Below are positions 26,214 to 34,755 of a stretch of DNA of 64,000 nucleotides, piece by piece. Source of the stretch: CAVURS01 sp963834425. Lineage in GTDB: Bacteria; Actinomycetota; Actinomycetes; Actinomycetales; CAVURS01. A program made the translations under genes and the position numbers. The stretch spans positions 186,001-250,000 of the forward strand of contig CAWIBR010000008.1 of assembly GCA_963834425.1 (NCBI GenBank), in the 5' to 3' direction. Every line of letters starts with the position of its first letter. Within the stretch, counting starts at the first letter, position 1. The notes under the pieces are model-generated. The model saw nothing but the letters and a program-made list of their open reading frames with translations, made no database searches and was not told the origin of the DNA.

Positions 26214-27022
26214 GTGGGGCTCCTCACCGAGGCCTTCGTCCAGCACGCGCTCGTCGCCGGCGTGCCGATCGCCGCCGCGGCCGGGCTGGCGGGCTACTTC
26301 CTGGTGCTGCGGGGACAGGTGTTCAGTGGCGACGCGCTCAGCCATGTCGCCTTCACGGGGGCGTTGGGCGCGCTCGCAGTGGGGCTGAGTCCCACGATCG
26401 GGCTGTTCGGCTCGACCATCGCGACGGGAGCGGCTGCTCGCCCTGCTCGGCGGTCGGGGCCGATCCGGCGACGTCGCCATCGGCACGAGCTTCGCCTGGG
26501 TCCTGGGTCTGGGCGTGCTGGCCCTCTCGGTCGTGGCGTCTGGCGCCGGTAGTGGGGGTGGCGGCTCCGACGGCGTGGCCGGCGTGCGCGTCCTGTTCGG
26601 GTCGATCTTCGGTCTCGACCCCGCCCGTGCGGTGACGGCGGCCGCCATCTCGGTCGGCGTCCTCGCCGTGCTGCTGGCCATCGCCCGGCCGCTGCTCTTC
26701 GCCAGCATCGACCCCCAGGTGGCCGCGGCCCGCGGCCTGCCGGTGGGCTGGCTGAGTGTGGTCTTCCTCGGCGCCGTCGGAGCCACCGCCGCCGTTGCCA
26801 CGCAAGCGATCGGCGCGCTGTTGATCGTCGGCCTGCTGGCGGCGCCGGCCGGCGCCGCCAGGCACCTGACCGACCGCCCGTACGTCGCGATGGCCTGGTC
26901 CACCGGCCTGGCCGTGCTGTCGATGGTGGCCGGGATCCTGGTGAGCGTCCTGTTGCCGTGGGTGCCGCCCAGCTTCGCGATCCTGGCCGTGGCCTCGCTC
27001 GGCTATCTGGCCGGCTTCCTGA
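26214..27022 (+). CDS. ZnuB-like zinc ABC permease, second copy, frame broken near 26421-26432
   Basis: A second ABC-3 permease directly after the first, starting at GTG 26214 (VGLLTEAFVQHALVAGVP). QVFSGDALSHVAFTGALGA and LSPTIGLFGSTIATGA are followed, one base out of frame, by LLALLGGRGRSGDVAIGTSF. Then come FASIDPQVAAARGLPVGW, ATQAIGALLIVGLLAAPA and WVPPSFAILAVASLGYL. The end at TGA 27020-27022 needs a second insertion and is inferred; a strong hairpin starts 20 bases later. Two permeases in one operon suggest a heterodimeric channel. Confidence 0.78.
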
Positions 27023-27041
27023 CCGGGGGCTCATCAGACGG

Positions 27042-27079
27042 CGGAAGGGCCCGACCCCCGAGGGGAGCGGACCCTTCCG
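27042..27079 (+). terminator. Hairpin terminator after the zinc operon
   Basis: CGGAAGGGCCC (27042-27052) pairs with GGACCCTTCCG (27069-27079) with one mismatch, and the loop holds a further CCCC/GGGG pairing. It separates the second znuB from the convergent S53 peptidase gene and can serve both directions. Confidence 0.75.
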
Positions 27080-27107
27080 TTCGACCGGTGGACTGCGGAG
27101 CAGCTCG

Positions 27108-29094
27108 TCAGTGCTTGGCGAGCTGGGTGAAGAACGCCGGACCGTTCGGCGAGCCGACTCCGGTCTCGTTGTCATACCCCGGGGTGTCGAGCAACGTGCC
27201 ACCCTGGCTGTCGATCGTCTCCAACTTGAAGGTCAGCCCCTTGCTCTGGTTGACGAAGTTGGTGAAATCGGTGCGCACCTGGGTCACCGGAGTCTTCGGT
27301 GCGACCAGGTCGTGCAGGGCCGAGGACGCCCAGCAGCGAGTAGTACAGCGGGTTGACGAAGCCGAGCGCGTGGCCCGCCTTCTGGTCGGCCACGGCGATC
27401 AGGCCGGCCAGCAACGGCGAGGACAGGCTCGTCCCGCCGATCCGGTACTCGTCGTAGTAGGTGCCGTTCGGAGAACGTCTGGGTCTCACCGACCCGCAGC
27501 CCCGTGTTGGGGTCACCCGGCATCGAGATGTCCGGGATGACGCGCATCGGCGTCTTGCCGTTCATCTTCGACAGCTTCGCCGGCACGTTGCCCTGCTGGT
27601 AGAACGGCTGCCCGAAGATCACGCTGGTGCCGCCGCCACCACCCGAGCTGTAGTCACCGGGAGGAGCCGGCGCCCAGGCCGTGCCCTTCGCGTTGAGCAG
27701 GGCGTAGGAGTTGGACCAGCCGTTCTCGCCCAGCCACTGGCCGCTCTTGCCGATCTGCACGCTCGTGCCGCCGACCGCCGTGACGTACGGCGAGTCAGCG
27801 GGGAAGTCGACCGTCGCGCGTCTTCGGGGTGGTCCCACCCGCGGTCTGGTCACCGTCGTCACCGGACGAGAAGTTGTCGGTGATGCCGGTCAGCGAGGCC
27901 TCGAGCGAGAACTGCGTGTAGAAGTCCACGTAGGCCTGGCCGAGCGTCTTGACGTTGTCGGTGTCCTCGCTCCACGAGTTGGTGATGATGTCGGCGACGT
28001 GGCTGTCGATCGTCTCGGCCCAGGCGGCGTCCAGACCGGTGAGGTCGTCGGCGCCGGCCACGAAGACCACGTTGGCGCCCGGAGCCATGCCGTGCACGGC
28101 ATCGACGTCGAGGGTCTCCTCGCCGTACCAGCCCTGCGCGTCGGTCGGGTCGGCGACGTTGAACTTGGCCGGTCGGATCTCGCGGTACTGACCGGGCTTG
28201 AACTGCTGGAGCCCGTGCAGGCTTGCTGTAGGTCTGGGCGTCCGAGAGCATCGTCGGCGCCGCGAAGGCGTCGGTGATGGCCACGGTCACGCCGCGACCG
28301 TCGACACCGGACTTCACGAGCCCGGCCTCGCCGTACGCCGACTGCAGCTGCAGCGGGTAGTAGCCGCAGACCGCGTAGGGCGCGACCTTGCCGTAGGCCT
28401 TGGGCTGGTCGGTGGCCTTCTTCTGGCCGAAGTAGGCCGAGCACGGCTGGACGCCGTACCGCTCGCCGGGCGGCGGTCCGGGGAGCACGGTGCTCGCCGG
28501 CTTCTTCAGGGCCGCGCCCTGGTCGACACCGATGACGCCCTGGATCGCGTTGGTGACGGCGGCGGGCGTGCTGGAGGGGACCGACAGTGCGGTGGTGTTC
28601 GCCTGCACCGTGTGGCCCTTGTAGCTGTAGCTGTCGATGGAGGTCCCGAAGGTCTTCTCGACCTGCGCGGTCGTGCCGCTGACCTCGACGTACATCCCGC
28701 TCTGCAGGGTCTTGGTCACGGCGAAGCCCTGCGAGCGCAGCCAGGTGCGCACGGTCGAGACGTCAGCTGCGCTCGGGGCGTAGCTGGCGTCGAACTGCGC
28801 GTTGGTGAGCCACTTGCCGTAGTCGGCGCTCTTGGGGTCGGAGATCCGCTGGAGCGTGGCGTCCGCCTGGCTCTGGTTGCGCATCTTGAGCAGGACACCG
28901 AAGTTGATCTTGGTCGACTTGGCGGCATGGCCCTTGTTCTTGGCCTGGCCGGTCCAGGTGGGGCGGGAAGCGTTCACGACCCGACGGGCCGAGGCTGCGG
29001 ATGCGGGTTGAGCGATGGAAACAACGGCGAGGACTGTCGCCCCTGCGCCCAGCCCGGCGACGATCCGCCGCCCGGTGGAACTGGACAATCTCAT
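27108..29094 (-). pseudogene. Secreted S53 (sedolisin/kumamolisin-type) peptidase, frame broken about four times
   Basis: Sedolisins are secreted Ser-Glu-Asp acid peptidases made as proenzymes. A strong AGGAGG precedes ATG 29094 and a signal peptide ends near ASAASA. The pro-domain follows (LLKMRNQSQADATLQRISDP, DYGKWLTNAQFDASYAPS, VEVSGTTAQVEKTFGTSI). The catalytic domain includes GVTVAITDAFAAPTM, the Glu/Asp motif WYGEETLDVDAVHGMAPGAN, IITNSWSED, SPYVTAVGGTSVQIG and the Ser motif RIGGTSLSSPLLAG. Four one-base shifts near 28220, 27818, 27469 and 27318 reconnect these into about 661 residues ending FFTQLAKH. All catalytic residues survive, so it is likely a working gene with insertion errors. 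Confidence 0.85.
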
Positions 29095-29219
29095 GAGACC
29101 TCCTAGGTGTCTGGATAAGACGCGGCCCTCAGCAAAGTGGACAACCGATCAGTGCGCAAGTGGGGGCGGGAGATGGAAGATTTCCTGAGAACTCGCCGTA
29201 CGTCGCAGGTGATCGAGGG

Positions 29220-29714
29220 TTACGACGTCACCCGGTTGCGCAGCCGGGTGCTGGTCTGCGTGATCGGCTCCCCGCAGTGGTGGCACACCTGGTCGATGGC
29301 CAGGGCATGGCCGCAGTCGTGCGCGAAGGTCGCGGTCGGCGGCTGCTGGGTCCAGCGCGAGCCCCACTCGGCCAGCGAGAGCAGCACCGGCCGCAGTTCC
29401 TTCCCCGCCGCCGTGAGGTGGTACTCGAAGCGCGGCGGGTGCTCGGAGTACTGCCGGCGCTCGACGACACCGGCCTCCTCCAGCTTGCGCAGCCGGTCGG
29501 CCAGGATGTCGCGCGAGGCGCCGGTGAAGCGGGCGATCTGGTCGAACCGGTGCACCCCGTAGTTGAGCTCGCGGACCGCGAGCAGGGTCCACCGCTCGCC
29601 CAGCAGCTGGAGCGCGGCGGCCATCGGGCACGCGCGCGGGGCAAGGGGCTCCGCCGTCAGGTCGACGAGCTCGTACGACGCATCGGCGGCGGCGGCCTTC
29701 TTGGTGGTGGTCAC
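29220..29714 (-). CDS. HxlR-family transcriptional regulator
   Basis: A 164-residue winged-helix regulator: RACPMAAALQLLGERWTLLA, then RFDQIARFTGASRDILADRL, RKLEEAGVVERRQY and YHLTAAGKELRPVLLSLAEW. The first of these contains the conserved Cys of HxlR proteins, which can sense oxidants or electrophiles. A C-terminal zinc-ribbon-like CGHALAIDQVCHHCG is an extra. I chose GTG 29714 because TATGCT lies six bases upstream, as for leaderless messages; ATG 29744 would overlap the operator half-site. It is divergent from the DHA2 exporter and probably controls it. Confidence 0.87.
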   Translation of the reverse strand: MTTTKKAAAADASYELVDLTAEPLAPRACPMAAALQLLGERWTLLAVRELNYGVHRFDQIARFTGASRDILADRLRKLEEAGVVERRQYSEHPPRFEYHLTAAGKELRPVLLSLAEWGSRWTQQPPTATFAHDCGHALAIDQVCHHCGEPITQTSTRLRNRVTS

Positions 29715-29727
29715 CGAGCCAGCATAG

Positions 29728-29794
29728 TCAGTTGTGGATTCCAACGCACCCGGCTACTGTTCGGGGCGAGCAGTCCGTAGGAAATCACAACTGA
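29728..29794. promoter_or_regulatory. Paired inverted operator half-sites between HxlR and DHA2 genes
   Basis: TCAGTTGTGGATT (29728-29740) and its near-exact inverse AATCACAACTGA (29783-29794) face each other across 42 bases. One lies over the regulator promoter and the other just upstream of the exporter ATG. A pair of binding sites for the HxlR protein is the natural reading. Confidence 0.65.
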
Positions 29795-29810
29795 CACGCG
29801 AAGGGCCCCG

Positions 29811-31265
29811 ATGAGCGCCATCACCGAGCCACAGACCGAGGACTCGACCCGGTTGCCCGCTGACCCCCGAGAGCCGACCCCTCGGCACGCGCTGGAGGTG
29901 CTGGCCCTGGGCAGCCTGGGGATGTTCGTCGTCTTCCTGGACACCACGATCGTCAACATCGCCTTCCCGACGATCAGCCGCAGCTTCCACACCACGACCG
30001 GACACCTGGCCTGGGTGCTGAACGCCTACAGCCTGGTCTTCGCCGCGATGCTCATCCCGGCCGGTCGCCTGGCCGATCGCTACGGCCGCAAGCGGATGTT
30101 CCTGGTCGGGCTGACCGGCTTTGCCGGGATGAGCGCGCTGTGCGGCCTGGCCCCCAACACCGACGTGCTGATCGCCGGCCGGGCCTTTCAGGCGCTGTTC
30201 TCGGCCTTGGTCGTGCCGACCTCGCTGGCGCTGATCCTCCCGGAGTTCTCGGCCGAGCGCCGTCACGTCGCGGTGGGCACGTGGGGGATGATGGGCGCCG
30301 CAGCCGCGGCCACGGGGCCGACCATCGGCGCCCTGCTGACCGAATACGCCTCGTGGCGTTGGATTTTCCTGGTCAACATCCCGATCTGCGCGCTGATCGT
30401 CGGCTTCGGCCTGCGGGTCCTGCGCGAGTCGAAGGACCCCGACGCGAGCGGCATCCCGGACCCGCTCGGCATCCTCCTGGTGGCCGCCGTGCCGGCTCTG
30501 TTGAGCTACGGGATCATCGAGGGGCCGGACCGGGGCTGGTCGGCGCCGTCGGTGATCGTCGCGTTCGTCCTGGCGGCGTCCCTCCTACCGCTCTTCCTGT
30601 GGCGCACCGCCCGCGCACGCCGGCCGGTGATGGACCTCTCGCTCTTCGCCGTACGCCAGTTCCGCGTCGTCAACGTCGCCACGCTTGTCTTCGCGACCGC
30701 GTTCTACGGGATGCTGCTGGCCAACGTGGTCTTCCTGCAGACCGCCTGGCACTACTCGGTGCTGGTGGCCGCGTTGGCTGCGGCGCCGAGCCCGCTGGTG
30801 GTCACCGCCGTCGCCCGGCCGGCCAGCAAGCTGGCCAACCGGATCGGCTACCGGTGGGTGCTGTTGGCGGGCGGCCTGGCCTGGACGGTGGGCTGTGCCG
30901 GCTTTGCGCTGGCCGTCGGTGGTACGCCGAACTGGCTGGTCGACTGGTTGCCCTGGGCACTCCTGTTCGGACTCGGCGTCGGACTCACCTTGCCGGTGCA
31001 GTCGAACGCCGCCGTCCAGTCGCTGCCGCCCGCTCGTTACGGCGTCGGCTCGGCCATCAACTCCAGCTTCCGTCAGCTCGGCGCGGTGCTGGGAATCAGT
31101 GTCTTCGTCGCGGTTCTCGGTCATCCCACGCCGACGACCATCGTCGACGACTTCCACCGGGTCTGGTGGGTGTTCGCGGTGGTCGGCCTGGTCGCTGGGC
31201 TCGTGGTGCTCCTCCCACGCTTCGGCCGCGTGGCCGCCGCGACGAAGGAGGCCGCCCCCCAGTAG
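29811..31265 (+). CDS. DHA2-family (EmrB/QacA-type) drug exporter
   Basis: A 484-residue proton-driven exporter with 14 predicted helices. Early motifs are SLGMFVVFLDTTIVNIAFPT (motif D1 of the DHA2 group), WVLNAYSLVFAAMLIPAGRL and ADRYGRKRMFLVGL. Motif C of antiporters reads GMMGAAAAATGPTIGALL. The substrate is unknown. The divergent HxlR regulator and the shared paired operator suggest induction by a small toxic or electrophilic compound. A hairpin overlaps its stop. Confidence 0.9.
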   Translation: MSAITEPQTEDSTRLPADPREPTPRHALEVLALGSLGMFVVFLDTTIVNIAFPTISRSFHTTTGHLAWVLNAYSLVFAAMLIPAGRLADRYGRKRMFLVGLTGFAGMSALCGLAPNTDVLIAGRAFQALFSALVVPTSLALILPEFSAERRHVAVGTWGMMGAAAAATGPTIGALLTEYASWRWIFLVNIPICALIVGFGLRVLRESKDPDASGIPDPLGILLVAAVPALLSYGIIEGPDRGWSAPSVIVAFVLAASLLPLFLWRTARARRPVMDLSLFAVRQFRVVNVATLVFATAFYGMLLANVVFLQTAWHYSVLVAALAAAPSPLVVTAVARPASKLANRIGYRWVLLAGGLAWTVGCAGFALAVGGTPNWLVDWLPWALLFGLGVGLTLPVQSNAAVQSLPPARYGVGSAINSSFRQLGAVLGISVFVAVLGHPTPTTIVDDFHRVWWVFAVVGLVAGLVVLLPRFGRVAAATKEAAPQ

Positions 31266-31277
31266 TGGGGGACGGCC
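31250..31277. terminator. Bidirectional hairpin over the DHA2 stop codon
   Basis: GGCCGCCCCCCA (31250-31261) pairs with TGGGGGACGGCC (31266-31277) with one mismatch around a four-base loop containing the stop codon. It lies between the convergent exporter gene and the sugar permease operon. Confidence 0.75.
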
Positions 31278-31314
31278 TCGCTCGACTCGCTCGATCCAGG
31301 TACTGCGTCGTGAC

Positions 31315-32211
31315 TTACCCCTTGACGCCACCGGCCGTCAGGCCGCTGACGATGCGGCGCTGGAAGAGCAGCACCACGATGACCAGAGGGATGGTCACGA
31401 TGACGCCGGCCGCCATCGTCTGCGTGTTCGGCACGATGTGCGGGCCGGCCGTGAAGAAGGCGATCGCCACCGTCGATGGCTGGACGTTGGTATTGCCGTT
31501 GGACAGGTTGCTGGAGAGCAGGAACTCGTTCCACGACGCCAGGAAGACCAGGATCGCCGTCGTGAACAGCGCCGGCGCCGCGAGGGGGAGCAGGATCAGC
31601 CGGAACGCCTGACCGGGTGTGCACCCGTCGACGCGCGCCGCCTGTTCCAGCTCCCAGGGCATCTCGGAGAAGAAGCTGGTCAACGTATAGACCGCCAGCG
31701 GCAACGAGAACGAGATCTGCGGGATGATCAGCGCCTGGTAGGTGCCCAGCCAGTGCGCGTTGGTGAACAGCTGGAACAGCGGGGTCAGGATGGCGACGCC
31801 GGGGAACATCGACGCAGCCAGGATGGCCCCGAGGATCAGCCCCTTGAACCGGAAGTCCAACCGGGCCATGGCGTAGCCCGTCAGCACCCCGATCGCCATC
31901 GCGATCGCGGTGACCACGGTGCCGATGAGGAGGCTGTTGAAGAGCGAACGGGCGAACTTGTTGTAGTCGGTGTTGAAGGCGTACTGGTAGTTGGACAGCG
32001 TCACGTGGCTGAACCAGAGGTCGGTCGAGTACGTGTACGCCGGGTCGCGGAACGACATGACCAGCATCCAGTAGAACGGTGCCAGGCACCAGAAGATGAT
32101 GATCGCGATGACGGTGATCGTGCCGACGTTGCCCCAGTTGATGCCGCCCTTCGTCCGCATCGGGACGTCTTCGGAGCTGGTCGTGCTCGGCGCTTGAGTG
32201 GCGACAGACAT
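31315..32211 (-). CDS. Sugar ABC permease (MalG/CUT1 type)
   Basis: A 298-residue inner-membrane permease with six helices. The EAA loop that docks to the ATPase reads ELEQAARVDGCTPGQAFRLI. WCLAPFYWMLVMSFRDP and NSLLIGTVVTAIAMAIGVLT are typical MalG-side segments. ATG 32211 follows AGGTAGGG. It lies four bases after the MalF-type gene, so the two are cotranslated. No ATPase is encoded in the locus, so a shared MsmK/UgpC-type ATPase elsewhere is likely. Confidence 0.92.
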   Translation of the reverse strand: MSVATQAPSTTSSEDVPMRTKGGINWGNVGTITVIAIIIFWCLAPFYWMLVMSFRDPAYTYSTDLWFSHVTLSNYQYAFNTDYNKFARSLFNSLLIGTVVTAIAMAIGVLTGYAMARLDFRFKGLILGAILAASMFPGVAILTPLFQLFTNAHWLGTYQALIIPQISFSLPLAVYTLTSFFSEMPWELEQAARVDGCTPGQAFRLILLPLAAPALFTTAILVFLASWNEFLLSSNLSNGNTNVQPSTVAIAFFTAGPHIVPNTQTMAAGVIVTIPLVIVVLLFQRRIVSGLTAGGVKG

Positions 32212-32215
32212 GGCC

Positions 32216-33208
32216 CTACCTCCTCGCCCCGGCCGTGAGGTTCGCATGGAAGAGCCTCACCAACAAGAGGGCTATCGCAAAGATGAAGATGAAGGTGATC
32301 GTCGACAGCGCCGACGCGGAGTTGATGCCGCTGTGGAGCTGGTTGACGACAAGAATCGACAACGTCTGGGTGCCGTTGGCGCCACCGGTGAGGATGTACG
32401 GCAGGTCGTACATCCGGAGCACGTCCAGGGACCGGAAGATGATGGCCACGCCCAGCGCCGGCTTGACGAGCGGCAGGGTGATCTTCCAGAACCGCTGCGA
32501 CGCGCTGGCCCCGTCGATCTTGGCCGCCTCGTAGAGGTCTCCACTAATCCCTTGCAGCCCGGCAAGGATCAACAGGGCGATGAACGGTGTGGTCTTCCAG
32601 ACGTCGGCGATCACGATGGCCGTTCGAGCCGGCCAGATGGACGAAGTCCACTGGATGTTGGTGCCGAGAATCTTGTTCAGGACGCCCTGCGGGTCGAAGA
32701 CCACGCCCCAGAGCTTGGCGATGACCGCGGTCGGGATCGCCCACGGGATCAGGATCGAGGCCCGCACGAGGGCCCGGCCGCGGAAGGCGCGGTTCATCAT
32801 CAGCGCGAAGACCATGCCGATGCACGTCTCCAGGATCACGGTGACGATCGTGAAGCCGAGCGTGATCCCGACCGAGGCGTAGAACTCAGAGGCCAGGCTG
32901 CCGGGTGGGCACTTGACCGTCCCTCCGCCCGGCGCAGCGCACTGCTGGAGCAGCCAGTGCTTGTAGTTGGCCAGTCCGACCCATGAGCCGCCCTTGTTGA
33001 AGAAGGCTCCGGTCAAGCCCTCGTCGGACAAGAACGACTGGTAGATGGCCTTGACGATCGGATAGCCGACGACGATCCCCAGGATGACGACGGTGGGTGC
33101 GACCAGGAAGAAGGCGAGACGTCCTTCGCCGTCATGGATGCTGGTGCGTCTGGGCTTCGGCTTATCGGCTTCTTCGGTTTCCTTGATCACGTCTCCGACG
33201 ACGGACAT
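32216..33208 (-). CDS. Sugar ABC permease (MalF/CUT1 type)
   Basis: A 330-residue inner-membrane permease: AFFLVAPTVVILGIVVGYPI is the first helix, and the EAA loop reads DLYEAAKIDGASASQRFWKI. A periplasmic-side loop near residues 75-105 contains two cysteines (QQCAAPGGGTVKCPP). ATG 33208 has a strong GAGGAGGG site, which fixes the start. It pairs with the MalG-type gene to form the channel for the substrate delivered by the binding protein upstream. Confidence 0.92.
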   Translation of the reverse strand: MSVVGDVIKETEEADKPKPRRTSIHDGEGRLAFFLVAPTVVILGIVVGYPIVKAIYQSFLSDEGLTGAFFNKGGSWVGLANYKHWLLQQCAAPGGGTVKCPPGSLASEFYASVGITLGFTIVTVILETCIGMVFALMMNRAFRGRALVRASILIPWAIPTAVIAKLWGVVFDPQGVLNKILGTNIQWTSSIWPARTAIVIADVWKTTPFIALLILAGLQGISGDLYEAAKIDGASASQRFWKITLPLVKPALGVAIIFRSLDVLRMYDLPYILTGGANGTQTLSILVVNQLHSGINSASALSTITFIFIFAIALLLVRLFHANLTAGARR

Positions 33209-33269
33209 GAACCCTCCTCGACAGCTCCAAGTCTTGCGATCTCGACTGCCTGGCAGCACCGCCAACCGG

Positions 33270-33307
33270 CGGGCCCGCCCCAACCGTAGGAGGAAGGGGC
33301 GGACCCG
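33270..33307 (-). terminator. Hairpin between binding-protein and permease genes
   Basis: CGGGCCCGCCCC (33270-33281) pairs with GGGGCGGACCCG (33296-33307) with one mismatch. It sits between the binding protein and the permeases, where sugar importers often reduce read-through so that the binding protein is made in excess. Confidence 0.65.
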
Positions 33308-33333
33308 TCGACTGCACTATCGAGCCGTCACGA

Positions 33334-34617
33334 TCACCCGCCGGCCGTCGCCGACGTGATGGCCGCTTGCATGTTCTTCAGAGCCGTCTCGACCGAGACC
33401 GTTCCCTGCAGCGCGGCATAGGAGTTGGTCTGGATCGCCTTCGTGACCGCCGGGTAGAACGGCGTCACCGGGCGGGGGACCGCCGTCTGGATGCTGGCCA
33501 GCAGGGTGGTCAGGTACGGGAACTGCTTCGACAGCGTCGGGTCGGTGTACAGCGCCGTCAGGACCGGGGCGTTGGTGCCCTTGACCAGGTTGTTGCGCTG
33601 GATCTGGTCCGACTCCAAGAACTTCAGGAAGTCGAAGTCGGTCGCCGGGTGCTTCGAGTAGACCGAGATGGCGACGCTGTGACCACCGAGGGTCGAAGCG
33701 CCGTGTCCGTCCGGACCGGGCAGCGGCGCGATGCCGAACTTGCCGATGACCTTGGACCCGGTGCCCGCCAGGATGGCGTCCGCGTAGGGCCAGTTGCGCA
33801 TGTAGACCAGCTGGCCGGCCTCGAACGCGTTCAGGCTCTGCGTCTCCTGGAAGCCGATGGCCTGCTTCGGGATGTAGCCCTGCTTGAAGCCGTTGACCAG
33901 GAAGGACAGGCCTTCAGCCGCCTGTGGGGTGTCGACGTTGGCCGTCTTGCCGTCTTCCTTGACGATCTCCCCGCCAGCTGCGTTGATCGCCTCGGACGCG
34001 TTGCAGGTGAGGCCCTCGTAGTTGGCGAACTGGCCTGCGTAGCAACCAGGCTTCGGACCGGTGATGGTGCCCGACGTCGTGATGCCCTTGCAGGAGGAGA
34101 CCAGCCCGTCCCAGGTGGTCGGTGGGGTCTTGACCAGGTCCTTGCGGTAGTAGAGCAGCCCACCGTCAGAGGCGTACGGCGCGGCGAACAGCGTGCCGGC
34201 GTAGGTCGCGGCCTTGACCGTGGCGGGCAGGAGGGTGCTGGTGTCGAGGGCGTACTTGCCCTTCAGCGGGACGACCCAGCCCTTGGCGGCGAACTCGGCG
34301 CTCCAGACGACGTCGGTCGTGACGACGTCGTAGCCCGGGTCCTTGGCCTGGAAGTGCTGCTCGAGGTCGGACAGCTGCTGGTCGGCCTGGTCCGACTGCT
34401 GCTTGATCGTGACCTTCTCGTTCGGGTGCGCGGCGTTCCACGTCTGCGCGATGTACGGCATGAGGCCGCTGTTGTCCTTGCCGGTGACAAAGGTGATCGG
34501 GCCCCGCCCACTGCTACTCGACGACGAGCTACCCCCGCCGCTGCTCGAGCCACAAGCGGCAACGAGCACGGCCACGGTGGCCGCGGAAACCGCGGCTACG
34601 GCGAATTTGGAACGCAT
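33334..34617 (-). CDS. Sugar-binding lipoprotein of a CUT1 importer
   Basis: A 427-residue extracytoplasmic binding protein. The signal peptide (RSKFAVAAVSAATVAVLV) ends at the lipobox VAAC, followed by a Ser/Gly linker. The mature fold has ITFVTGKDNSGLMPYIAQTW, GYDVVTTDVVWSAEFAAKGW, LYYRKDLVKTPPTTWDGLV and GGHSVAISVYSKHPAT, typical of maltose/trehalose-type family 1 proteins. ATG 34617 has GGGAAGGGA upstream. Two overlapping palindromes lie just ahead of the gene, presumably LacI operators. An alpha-glucoside is suggested by the neighbouring glycosidases. Confidence 0.9.
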   Translation of the reverse strand: MRSKFAVAAVSAATVAVLVAACGSSSGGGSSSSSSSGRGPITFVTGKDNSGLMPYIAQTWNAAHPNEKVTIKQQSDQADQQLSDLEQHFQAKDPGYDVVTTDVVWSAEFAAKGWVVPLKGKYALDTSTLLPATVKAATYAGTLFAAPYASDGGLLYYRKDLVKTPPTTWDGLVSSCKGITTSGTITGPKPGCYAGQFANYEGLTCNASEAINAAGGEIVKEDGKTANVDTPQAAEGLSFLVNGFKQGYIPKQAIGFQETQSLNAFEAGQLVYMRNWPYADAILAGTGSKVIGKFGIAPLPGPDGHGASTLGGHSVAISVYSKHPATDFDFLKFLESDQIQRNNLVKGTNAPVLTALYTDPTLSKQFPYLTTLLASIQTAVPRPVTPFYPAVTKAIQTNSYAALQGTVSVETALKNMQAAITSATAGG

Positions 34618-34642
34618 GCCTGTCCCTTCCCGTCGTAGAGCA

Positions 34643-34673
34643 CGACGAATTGGTTCGTCGAATCGGTTCGACG
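34643..34673. promoter_or_regulatory. Two overlapping palindromic operators for the LacI regulator
   Basis: CGACGAA-TTGG-TTCGTCG (34643-34660) and CGTCGAA-TCGG-TTCGACG (34656-34673) are both perfect inverted repeats and share five bases. They stand 26-56 bases upstream of the binding-protein ATG. TTCGTCGAA recurs in the palindrome in front of the LacI gene itself. Confidence 0.7.
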
Positions 34674-34755
34674 GAACTTGGGACGAACCTAGGGAGCGCA
34701 CATTCCGGTGTCAAGAGGTTGTCCGGGCCGTTGCGGACTCGTTACGGCTAGGTGA

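Noticed and set aside
26214..26635. A natural C-terminal extension of the first ZnuB over the second permease gene
   Set aside because: The sequence after about 26160 is Arg/Gly-rich and lacks membrane character; a TGA one base out of frame at 26208 fits the insertion pattern.
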